From positions 1 to 56,241 of the forward strand of contig WHTP01000023.1 in NCBI GenBank assembly GCA_009377695.1: DNA of 56,241 nucleotides, read 5' to 3'. The notes beneath the pieces were generated by a model. The model saw only the letters and a program-made list of their open reading frames with translations. It ran no database searches and was not told the origin of the DNA. Every line of letters starts with the position of its first letter. The first letter of the stretch is position 1. The stretch comes from Hyphomicrobiales bacterium. GTDB lineage: Bacteria > Pseudomonadota > Alphaproteobacteria > Rhizobiales > Xanthobacteraceae. A program made the position numbers and the translations under genes. Below are positions 50,039-56,241 of the stretch, piece after piece.

Positions 50039-51253
50039 ATGCTTGCTGATTTTCGCGTCTTAGATCTGACCTGGGTGTTAGGCGGTCCTTTTGCCGGCCA
50101 GCTCCTCGCTCAGCTTGGAGCGGAGGTCATCAAGATCGAACCGCTTGAAGGCGATCTGTCGCGGCAGGTGTCCAGCCATTCAACCGAATTCGCAGGCGCG
50201 TCCGGATTTTTCCTGTCGGTCAACCGGGGCAAATCCAGTATCGCGATCGACTTGAAAAATCCGGCTGGGCGCACGGTCATCTATGACCTCGTCAAAATAG
50301 CCGACGCGGTCGTTTATGGCTTCGCGCCGTCGGTGCCAGCGCGATTGGGTCTCGACCCGGCGTCGCTGCATGCGATCAATCCCAAACTGACTGTTGCGCA
50401 GCTTATCGGTCTCCACGATGAGCCGCCCTATTCGGAAGCGCCCGCCTTTGATCTCGTCATTCAAGCGATGGCAGGCACCATGAGCGTGACCGGCGAACGA
50501 GGCGGCGCGCCGGTTCGCGTCGGGTACCAGGTTGCCGATCTGGCTGGCGGTCTTTATCTCGCGCTCGGCTGCGTCGGCGGCATGTTGAAATCGCTCAAGA
50601 CGGGGCGAGGTGAGCACGTCCAGATATCGCTGCTTGACTGTCAGCTCGCGCTGTTGACGTGGCAAGCACAGAACTACTTCATCTCCGGCGATGTGCCGGC
50701 CGCCAACGGCGCGCGCCATCCCGTCATTGCACCGAGCGATATCTATCCATGCGCGGATGGAAAGTTCATGGCGGTGTCGCCGACCGGCCAGCAGTTCTGG
50801 AAAAAATTCTGTGAGGCGATCGGCCGGCCCGACATGGCTGACGATCCGCGCTTCAGTCACCCCAAGAGCCGGGTCGCCAATGTCGGCCCGCTCACCGAGA
50901 TGCTGATCGAAACGTTCCGGTCGAAGTCATCGCAAGAATGGACCGACAAGTTCGTTGCGGATCGTATTCCCGGAGCGCCCGTTAACAACGTTGCCGAAGC
51001 GATGTCTCAACCGCTCGCAAAGTTACGGAACATGGTCGAGGAGCTCGATCATCCCGGAGGCGAGGGGACGCTCAAATTTCTCGGCAATCCTTTCAAGTAC
51101 AGCTCCAGTCGGCCGCTGTCATATCCACCGAGGCGCGGCGGGCAGACGCGCGAGGTTCTCGAACGCATCTGCGGATACAGCCCAAGCGCGATCGACAAAC
51201 TCATAGCGCAGGGCGTGATCTATCAAGGAGAATCGAATGACGCGACCAAGTGA
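50039..51253 (+). CDS. CoA-transferase, family III (CaiB/BaiF)
   Basis: 404 residues from ATG 50039. Family III features are LADFRVLDLTWVLGGPFAGQLLAQLGAEVIKIEP at the N-terminus, FFLSVNRGKSSIAIDLKN, and FDLVIQAMAGTMSVTGE with the catalytic aspartate. GGLYLALGCVGGMLKSLKTGRGEHVQISLLD and RIPGAPVNNVAEAM follow. It would move CoA from an acyl-CoA donor to an organic acid. It is the first gene of a tight rightward operon with two MaoC-type hydratases and a citrate-synthase-fold lyase, overlapping the next start by 17 bp, so it probably activates the acid that the others hydrate and split. Confidence 0.93.
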   Translation: MLADFRVLDLTWVLGGPFAGQLLAQLGAEVIKIEPLEGDLSRQVSSHSTEFAGASGFFLSVNRGKSSIAIDLKNPAGRTVIYDLVKIADAVVYGFAPSVPARLGLDPASLHAINPKLTVAQLIGLHDEPPYSEAPAFDLVIQAMAGTMSVTGERGGAPVRVGYQVADLAGGLYLALGCVGGMLKSLKTGRGEHVQISLLDCQLALLTWQAQNYFISGDVPAANGARHPVIAPSDIYPCADGKFMAVSPTGQQFWKKFCEAIGRPDMADDPRFSHPKSRVANVGPLTEMLIETFRSKSSQEWTDKFVADRIPGAPVNNVAEAMSQPLAKLRNMVEELDHPGGEGTLKFLGNPFKYSSSRPLSYPPRRGGQTREVLERICGYSPSAIDKLIAQGVIYQGESNDATK

Positions 51254-51686
51254 AATCAAGCCACGCGAGGGCGAGCAGCCTGCCGCCCTTTACAAGGATT
51301 GGAGGGTCGGCGCGGAATTTCCGCCGCTGCCCTTTACGATCACGACGGATATCGTCCGCGAGTATCAATCAGTGGTCGATGCCGACCCGGCCAACTACGT
51401 TATCGCCGGACGGCAGGCTGCGCCGCCCAACGTCGTCTTCGTCTATATGATGGCCGTCATGTACCGCCTGTATCCGCCACAACAAGGCGGCATCATGATC
51501 GGCAATACCGTCCAGTTCCATAATCCGATCTGGGCGGATGAGGATACCGACGTCATCGGATCCGGTCGCGTTGTCGAGAAGTATGAAAAGAAGGGCCGCA
51601 AATACATCTGCTACGATGTGGACTTCAAGCGGCCGGACGGCACGCTGCTCGTGCAATGCAATCACGTATCCGCCTTCCCCGAATGA
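51237..51686 (+). CDS. MaoC-like (FAS1-type N-terminal hot-dog) dehydratase/hydratase
   Basis: 149 residues from ATG 51237, with AAGGAG upstream inside the CoA-transferase gene. The hot-dog fold of the MaoC N-terminal type is suggested by FPPLPFTITTDIVREYQSVVDADPANY. APPNVVFVYMMAVMYRLYPPQQGGIMIGNTVQFHNPIWADEDTDVIGSGRVVEKYEKKGRKYICYDVDFKRPDG also fits, read in pieces. These proteins often form a heterodimer with a second MaoC subunit that carries the catalytic Asp-His, which here would be the next gene. The start overlaps the previous gene, indicating translational coupling. Confidence 0.85.
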   Translation: MTRPSEIKPREGEQPAALYKDWRVGAEFPPLPFTITTDIVREYQSVVDADPANYVIAGRQAAPPNVVFVYMMAVMYRLYPPQQGGIMIGNTVQFHNPIWADEDTDVIGSGRVVEKYEKKGRKYICYDVDFKRPDGTLLVQCNHVSAFPE

Positions 51687-51701
51687 TGGAGCTGAACTCC
51701 G

Positions 51702-52049
51702 ATGGCCGACAAGACGCTGCAGAAGACCATCCCACAGACTCAAGCGATGTTCGACAAATACGGCGAGTTGAACGGAGACAATGACATCATTCATTATGAC
51801 GATGCCTACGCCAAGGAGCGCGGCTTCCGCGGCACGCTCGGTCACGGCCTGATGTACACCGGCTATGTTTGCGATCTTGCTGCCAAGAAATATGGCGCCG
51901 ACTGGCATTATCGCGGCAGACTGACCGTCAAATACGTGCGCGGCGTGTGTCCCGGCGACAATCTTCAGATCACGATTGATCCGAACGGCAAGGTCGAGTG
52001 CAAGTCGCAGTTCGACACCACGCTTGTCGGATCGGCGACGCTCGCATGA
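51702..52049 (+). CDS. MaoC-type (R)-hydratase subunit
   Basis: 115 residues from ATG 51702. The hydratase-2 motif is visible as ELNGDNDIIHYDDAYAKERGF followed by GTLGHGLMYTGYV, giving the catalytic Asp, His and the conserved glycine loop. The fold ends with GRLTVKYVRGVCPGDNLQI. It is shorter than many MaoC proteins and probably pairs with the preceding subunit. It would add water to an enoyl-CoA, or remove it. Its stop overlaps the start of the lyase gene (ATGA), so the two are translationally coupled. Confidence 0.88.
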   Translation: MADKTLQKTIPQTQAMFDKYGELNGDNDIIHYDDAYAKERGFRGTLGHGLMYTGYVCDLAAKKYGADWHYRGRLTVKYVRGVCPGDNLQITIDPNGKVECKSQFDTTLVGSATLA

Positions 52050-52804
52050 ACGAGCCGAAGAAGGGGCCCGTCACCCGCACCGGCGCGTCGACCGCGACGA
52101 CAATACGCGTGCGGGGACGAGACATGGTGAACGAGCTGATCGGCAATTATTCGTTCACCGAGATGCTCTACTTCCTGACCTGCGGCAAATTCCCATCCCG
52201 GCAACAGACAAAGGTCCTGGATGCTTGCCTCGTCACGTTGATGGAGCATGGACTGACGCCAAGCGCCGTCATTGCCCGGCTGATGGCGGACAGCGTACCG
52301 GAAGAGCCGCAGGTCGCCATTGCTTCGGGGCTGCTCGCGATCGGCAGTGTTTATGCCGGCACTACCGAAAGCTGCGCGGCGCTCCTTCTTGCGATCGAGC
52401 ACCGGATCAAGGCAGGCGAGAGTGGCGCGATTGCCGCGCTCGTTCAGGAGCACGCGAAGGCCAAACGGCCGGTCGCGGGATTCGGGCACGGCACGCACAA
52501 ACCGGACGATCCGCGAACCGCGCGGCTCTTTGAGATCGCGCGCAACGAAGGATTGGGAGGCGGGTATGTAGCCCTGCTCGTCGAGCTCGGCGAACAGGTG
52601 GACAAGACGTTTGGCCGGCACATCACGATCAACGCGACCGGAGCGATTGGCGCATTGCTGCTGGAGATCGGCGTGCCGGTCAGCGCGATGCGTGCCTATT
52701 CGATCGTGTCACGCGCCGGAGGCTTGGAGGAGCACGAGACCCACTCCGGGCGGACAATTTGGGCCGCGGCGAAGGCGGGGATTCCATATGTCGAGGAGCC
52801 GTGA
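52046..52804 (+). CDS. Citrate-synthase-fold lyase (citryl-CoA lyase-like)
   Basis: 252 residues from ATG 52046 in a 4-bp overlap with the MaoC gene; no larger domain is present. The family blocks are RVRGRDMVNELIGNYSFTEMLYFLTCGKFP and GFGHGTHKPDDPRTARLFEIA. The second matches the GFGHRxxxxxDPR block and holds the second catalytic histidine of citrate synthase. The C-terminal SRAGGLEEHETHSGR replaces the region with the catalytic aspartate. The first catalytic histidine (GPLHGxA in citrate synthase) is not seen, as the equivalent stretch reads GSVYAGTTE. This recalls citryl-CoA lyase and the ACL lyase domain, which split citryl-CoA-like thioesters. The last 125 bp overlap the LysR gene on the other strand. 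Confidence 0.85.
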   Translation: MNEPKKGPVTRTGASTATTIRVRGRDMVNELIGNYSFTEMLYFLTCGKFPSRQQTKVLDACLVTLMEHGLTPSAVIARLMADSVPEEPQVAIASGLLAIGSVYAGTTESCAALLLAIEHRIKAGESGAIAALVQEHAKAKRPVAGFGHGTHKPDDPRTARLFEIARNEGLGGGYVALLVELGEQVDKTFGRHITINATGAIGALLLEIGVPVSAMRAYSIVSRAGGLEEHETHSGRTIWAAAKAGIPYVEEP

Positions 52805-53732
52805 AGCCCGGTGCAGAGCTTCCGATGACGGCGTGGGCGAGATGGTTTGAATCCTCGCCCTGCTTGGACAGCCATTCGCCGAATATCGAGGCGGCATTGT
52901 GCGTGCGGTTGAACGGCGACAGGATGTAAGAGTAGTCGCGTTCGTAAACGCCCGTGAGGTTGTAGGCGAGGACAAGGCGTTTCGCGGCCAGATCATCAAC
53001 GATCAGCGCGGAGGGGAGAAGGGCAACGCCCAATCCATCAAGCGCCGCCTCGACGGCGAAGAACATTTGTTCGAAGCGTGTAAATCTGGCTTTGGGGGAT
53101 AGTTCGCATCGCGCCCTTATAAACCAGTCGCTCCAGCTCACATTCGCGGTGGCCGCCTCGATGAGCGGCAAATCGAGCAAGTCCTTCGGATCTGCGATCG
53201 GGCGGCGCTCGATCAGTTCGGGTGCGCAAACCGCCAGCAATGTCGAGGCCAAGAACGGCGTCGAACGCTCGTCCGCTTCCGGACCCGCAAGACGTCGGAT
53301 GACGACATCGAATTTGTTCATTTGCAATTCGCCGGGCGGACCAATGCCGGTCGAAAGGCGGACTTCGATATCCCGGTTGTTTCGATGGAAGCCCGAAAGG
53401 CGGGGAATGAGCCATTTCATCGTGAAGGTCGGCGGTGCGTTCACCGACAACATCGAACGGCTGTCGTCGCGTTTGACCTCATCAAGAGCTTCCGTGAGGC
53501 GATCGAACGCCGGCTGTACGCCCGCAAAGAGCCGGCCTCCTTCCTCGGTGAAGGAGAGCCGCGCGCCCCGTTCGAACAGCTTGACGCCCAGCATGTCCTC
53601 GAGGGCCGTGATCTGGCGGCTCACGGCCCCATGCGTCACGCCCAGGACTTCCGCGGCCCGTGCGAAGGATAGGCATCGCCCGACGGCCTCGAAGCTGCGC
53701 AGCGCGGTCAAGGGCAGATGACGTCGAACCAT
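52680..53732 (-). CDS. LysR-family transcriptional regulator (GcvA-like)
   Basis: 350 residues from ATG 53732, with GGAG upstream. The N-terminal winged helix is LTALRSFEAVGRCLSFARAAEVLGVTHGAVSRQITALEDMLGVKLFERG, read in pieces. The effector domain follows, with the GcvA-like blocks FTMKWLIPRLSGFHRNNRDIEVRLSTG and GLGVALLPSALIVDDLAAKRLV. The family core ends near IFGEWLSKQGED. About 60 more residues follow (HMESPPSPRPKLSARSGSR...), read from DNA that is the antisense strand of the lyase gene and its flank. The original stop may have been lost. The regulator probably controls the convergent operon or the Bug receptor that starts 295 bp away. Confidence 0.88.
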   Translation of the reverse strand: MVRRHLPLTALRSFEAVGRCLSFARAAEVLGVTHGAVSRQITALEDMLGVKLFERGARLSFTEEGGRLFAGVQPAFDRLTEALDEVKRDDSRSMLSVNAPPTFTMKWLIPRLSGFHRNNRDIEVRLSTGIGPPGELQMNKFDVVIRRLAGPEADERSTPFLASTLLAVCAPELIERRPIADPKDLLDLPLIEAATANVSWSDWFIRARCELSPKARFTRFEQMFFAVEAALDGLGVALLPSALIVDDLAAKRLVLAYNLTGVYERDYSYILSPFNRTHNAASIFGEWLSKQGEDSNHLAHAVIGSSAPGFTAPRHMESPPSPRPKLSARSGSRAPPSLRRVTRSNRHASR

Positions 53733-54027
53733 CGCTGCGGCAGCTCCTATGAGGGCCGGATCGGTCTGGAGCGCGCCAAGCTGCCCGTTGCCTGAATACG
53801 CTGGTCGAATGGAGAGGGTCATACAACATATCGGCCAGGCTGACAAAAGCAGGAAACCGCCTGCTGGCCCGCAAGTAGCGAGGCCCTGCGACAAAAAGGC
53901 GTCACGAGAAAAACTCACGCGGCATGCAGGAAACTCAATTGTCCCAACATGATCGACCGGCTAGTTCCGCGCCAATGTGTTGACAGACTGGCGGACTAAC
54001 GAGCCAGCTCACGTTGGAGGAACGCGC

Positions 54028-55008
54028 GTGCTGCCAAGGTTTCGATTGCTGTGGGCCATCCTGTCGCTCACCCTCGGTGTCCATTTCACCGGAGCGGCTG
54101 CCAGCGCCCAGGGTGACTATCCTCCCGGACCCATCGAGGTCATCGTGCCGTTCGCGGCCGGCGGCGGCGTCGACGTGATGGGGCGTGTGGCGGCGGAGAT
54201 CCTGAGGAAGTCGCTCAATCGTACTTTCGTGGTCTCAAATCGGCCCGGCGCAAATTCGAACATCGGCAATCAGTTTGTCGCACGGGCGAAGCCCGACGGA
54301 AATACGCTCCTCGTGAGCAGCGTCGGTCTCGCGGCCAACAAGGCGCTGTACAAGAATCTCACTTACGATCCGCTGAGCGACTTCACGCCGGTATCGCTCA
54401 TTTCCAATGCGCCGCTGGGCTTGTTCGTCAACAAATCGGTGCCCGCCAACGACCTCAAGGAATTCATCGCCTACTTGAAGGCCAATCCTGGCAAGCTCAA
54501 CTACGCATCGTATGGCGTCGGCAGCAGCCCGTACCTCGCAACCGAGCTGTTCCAGTTCTTGACCGGAACGAAGATGGTTCACGTGCCCTTCAAGGGCAAC
54601 GGTCCCGCCGTATCGGCTACATTGGGCGACACCACACAGGTGATCTTTTGCAGCACGGTGGCGGCGGGCCCGTTTGTTGAGAATGGCGAGCTCAAAGCGC
54701 TCGCCTATGCGAACGACACGCGCGCGCGCAACATGCCAAGCCTGCCGACCTTCATAGAGCGTGGCGTCGATTTCAAAATGGGTACGTGGTTCGGTCTGCT
54801 TGGGCCTGCGAACCTGCCACCCGCATTGGTGCAGGCCTTGAATGCAGGGTTGAAGCAGGGGATTTCGTCGCCGGACGTGCAGAAGCGTTTCGACAACCAG
54901 GGAGCGGACGCGATTGCGTCGTCACCGAACGAGTTCGCGCAGTTTCTCAAGGACGAAACCGCCCGCTTTGCGGACATGATCCGCAATGCCGGCATTGCCC
55001 CGGAATGA
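54028..55008 (+). CDS. Tripartite tricarboxylate transporter substrate-binding protein (Bug/TctC family)
   Basis: 326 residues from GTG 54028, which has GGAGG seven bases upstream; the upstream TTG at 53977 lacks such a site. The signal peptide ends at ASAQG. Classical Bug blocks are GPIEVIVPFAAGGGVDVMGRV, SNRPGANSNIGNQFVARAKPDG and MVHVPFKGNGPAVSATLGD, with LPTFIERGVDFKMGTWFGLLGP later. It is divergent from the LysR gene and follows the CoA-transferase/hydratase/lyase operon. It may therefore bind the carboxylic acid that the operon breaks down. No TctA or TctB is encoded here. Confidence 0.93.
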   Translation: MLPRFRLLWAILSLTLGVHFTGAAASAQGDYPPGPIEVIVPFAAGGGVDVMGRVAAEILRKSLNRTFVVSNRPGANSNIGNQFVARAKPDGNTLLVSSVGLAANKALYKNLTYDPLSDFTPVSLISNAPLGLFVNKSVPANDLKEFIAYLKANPGKLNYASYGVGSSPYLATELFQFLTGTKMVHVPFKGNGPAVSATLGDTTQVIFCSTVAAGPFVENGELKALAYANDTRARNMPSLPTFIERGVDFKMGTWFGLLGPANLPPALVQALNAGLKQGISSPDVQKRFDNQGADAIASSPNEFAQFLKDETARFADMIRNAGIAPE

Positions 55009-55179
55009 TGCACGCGCTCCCGCGTTCGGAGCTGTGCTGCCCAGATTGGCTTCTTCCAGCCCGGCCCGCCTCCCCGGGCAGGGCTGAAGAAAGCACAGGT
55101 GAGCATCCGTGACGTCGCTGTCGGCCGATCTGGTTCGCATCGGCCTTCGACTACAAGCTCGAATTGAAATTTGGGGGAG

Positions 55180-55253
55180 TGGCTGGGGAACTAGGATTCG
55201 AACCTAGATTAACGGAGTCAGAGTCCGCTGTTCTACCGTTGAACTATTCCCCA
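55180..55253 (-). tRNA. tRNA-Gln (anticodon CUG)
   Basis: On the minus strand the acceptor stem TGGGGAA pairs with TTCCCCA, followed by G and an encoded CCA (55180-55182). The D-arm region AGTTCAACGGTAGAAC, the anticodon stem-loop GCGGA-CTCTGAC-TCCGT and the T-arm CTAGG-TTCGAAT-CCTAG are all well formed. The loop has U33 and anticodon CUG, reading CAG glutamine codons. Such a gene is a possible integration site, but no integrase is visible beside it. Confidence 0.96.
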
Positions 55254-55497
55254 AAACCCTTGCATGCCAAGAGCTTGGCCGCCGAGCCTGGACCTCTTAG
55301 GTCGTCGTCGCTTTAGCGAATTTGGCGCCTCCAAGCAATAACTTGAAGTAACCCAGGCGGCTGCCGGGGTCCATATAGCGGGCGCAATCCCCCATCGCCA
55401 CCATTTTACGGTCCGGCTTGACGCGGATTTAATCGATGGCGCGGAAACCTCGATGACGCTGAACGGTTGGTCAGCCACATTTCCGAAGGAGATAACG

Positions 55498-55800
55498 ATG
55501 CGACGTATCGTTTTGGCAGGCCTCGCCCTGGTAGCAATAATTGGTGTCTTTGAGGTGCCCAGCGCACAGGCGCAGGTCGCCACGAGCCGTAATCCGTGGT
55601 GCATCCGCGACGGCGCCTTGGGCGCCGGCAGCTGGGATTGCTCCTACTACACATTCGAGCAGTGCCGGCAGAGCGCCGAAGGAGCGGGCGGAAGCTGCTC
55701 CCGGAATCCGGAGTATCGTGGCGGCCGTCAATCGAACAATCCGCGCCGGGGCAATCCCTGGGACGGCGGAACCTGGGGCTACGGCGGCGGTCGCTGGTAA
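55498..55800 (+). CDS. DUF3551-like small secreted protein
   Basis: 100 residues from ATG 55498, with AAGGAG upstream. The signal peptide MRRIVLAGLALVAIIGVFE... ends at AQAQ. The mature part has NPWCIRDGALGAGSWDCSYYTFEQCRQSAEGAGGSCSRNPEY, the four-cysteine pattern of the DUF3551 family common in Bradyrhizobium relatives. The C-terminus is Gly/Asn/Arg-rich (NPWDGGTWGYGGGRW). The function is unknown. It stands alone downstream of the tRNA. Confidence 0.88.
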   Translation: MRRIVLAGLALVAIIGVFEVPSAQAQVATSRNPWCIRDGALGAGSWDCSYYTFEQCRQSAEGAGGSCSRNPEYRGGRQSNNPRRGNPWDGGTWGYGGGRW

Positions 55801-56112
55801 AGCCGTTCGCCGAGTTCTCCTGACTGAAGTAGTGAGTTGGATTGCGAGCCGCTCAACGTCTGCCGCGATGCGCAAGTCATGGAGTGCGCGCCGCAATGCG
55901 GCGCGTGTGGAATAGGGCGTTGCAGCGGTTGGCGTCGCTTGTCCACAGGCCCGCTCTCCAGTGCGAACCCATTGCGTGTGTTTAAAAAAGATTGTGCCGG
56001 CGCTTTTTCCGGCGCCGGCTATCCACAGCCTCCGCAGCGCACGCGTTTCAATGCGTCCGATGCTTCGATACGATCCGAACGATCGGTGGCGTACCGTGTT
56101 TTGGGGGCAGTC
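55801..56112. other. Intergenic region with a hairpin
   Basis: 312 bp with no convincing gene. A GC-rich hairpin, GCCGGCGC...GCGCCGGC, at 55996-56019 has a T-rich loop. Two sequences resembling DnaA boxes (TTGTCCACA near 55939; CTATCCACA near 56019) lie about 80 bp apart, and either could be chance. The right part should hold the promoter of the next small gene. Confidence 0.4.
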
Positions 56113-56241
56113 ATGCGTACGATCGATTATCAGCAGCGTATTGTGGAATGTCGGCGGCAATCGGAAACTGCGCCGAACGTTCAGGCACGTATCATTTGGA
56201 AGCAGATGGAAGAATTTTGGCGCCAACGCGCGCTGATGCCG
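56113..56241 (+). CDS. Hypothetical small protein, 3' end beyond the window
   Basis: An open frame of 43 codons runs from ATG 56113 to the window edge. The product begins MRTIDYQQRIVECRRQSETA and continues with NVQARIIWKQMEEFWRQRALMP. The composition is that of a charged helical protein, resembling small conserved helical proteins of Bradyrhizobium relatives. No function can be assigned, and the length is unknown because the gene continues outside. Confidence 0.6.
   Translation, partial: MRTIDYQQRIVECRRQSETAPNVQARIIWKQMEEFWRQRALMP

Noticed and set aside
55180-55253. tRNA-Gln as the attachment site of an integrated island
   Set aside because: No integrase, direct repeat of the tRNA 3' end or phage gene is visible on either side within the window.
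55938-56030. Two DnaA-box-like sequences near the right end as a possible origin
   Set aside because: Only two single-mismatch 9-mers with no AT-rich unwinding region and no replication genes; chance is likely.

Overview
The window looks like the chromosome of an alphaproteobacterium of the order Hyphomicrobiales, near Bradyrhizobium, Rhodopseudomonas, Pseudolabrys or Rhodoplanes. The evidence is GC-rich DNA, a complete-looking hopanoid/isoprenoid block, six tripartite-tricarboxylate (Bug/TctC-type) binding proteins, a DUF3551 protein, and intergenic palindromic repeats of the kind seen in that group. No rRNA or CRISPR was seen. One tRNA (Gln, CUG) is present near the right end.

Layout. 1-9.7 kb: a transposase tail at the window edge, two Bug binding proteins, a GlcG/HbpS-like secreted protein, and a leftward run GST > MmgE/PrpD > bicupin > EutA-like reactivase, with a divergent glutamine-synthetase-family enzyme. 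9.7-11.8 kb: about 2.1 kb of stacked mobile DNA, made of an inverted-repeat-bounded segment carrying an MBL-fold hydrolase and a chain of palindromic units. 11.8-14.7 kb: alpha/beta hydrolase, YCII protein and methyltransferase (leftward), then a DUF2147 protein. 14.8-30.6 kb: hopanoid and isoprenoid genes. These are hpnN; dxs, ispH and hpnH (rightward); shc < hpnE < hpnD < hpnC < hpnB (leftward, hpnB frameshifted); and ispA divergent. Together they supply DXP-pathway precursors, FPP, squalene, hopene, the adenosylhopane radical-SAM step and hopanoid transport. hpnG, usual between shc and hpnH, is absent here and a Bug protein sits in its place.

30.6-38.6 kb: an LTXXQ/Spy-type periplasmic protein, a cupin, a Bug protein, a two-domain VOC protein, and the OpgG/OpgD and OpgH pair for periplasmic glucans. 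38.6-47.6 kb: an aromatic catabolic cluster resembling phthalate degradation. It holds a Rieske oxygenase (Pht3-like), a Gfo/Idh dehydrogenase (Pht4-like), a Pht5-like dihydroxyphthalate decarboxylase homologue, a class II aldolase-fold protein, a fused LigB-LigA ring-cleavage dioxygenase, a FAD monooxygenase, a Bug protein, and a MarR regulator with a likely TTAGG-N2-CCTAA operator. 47.6-50 kb: small genes and a cupin. 50-55 kb: CoA-transferase, two MaoC-type hydratases and a citrate-synthase-fold lyase, flanked by a LysR regulator and another Bug protein, suggesting activation, hydration and C-C cleavage of an organic acid.

The most interesting signal is intergenic. A family of composite units of about 166-168 bp is scattered through the window. 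Each unit is two bulged palindromes of 73-79 bp, bounded by CTAG and joined by a 12-13 nt spacer, with the T-rich bulge always in the arm facing the spacer. Three sequence families (B-C, A-F, D-E) share this architecture although their sequences differ. One unit is inserted inside another exactly at CTAG. The terminal CTAG supplies the TAG stop codon of three genes, and an IS-like segment uses TTAG at the stop codon of a fourth. All 2.1 kb between the glutamine-synthetase-like gene and the alpha/beta hydrolase could have accumulated at one tetranucleotide that once held both convergent stop codons.
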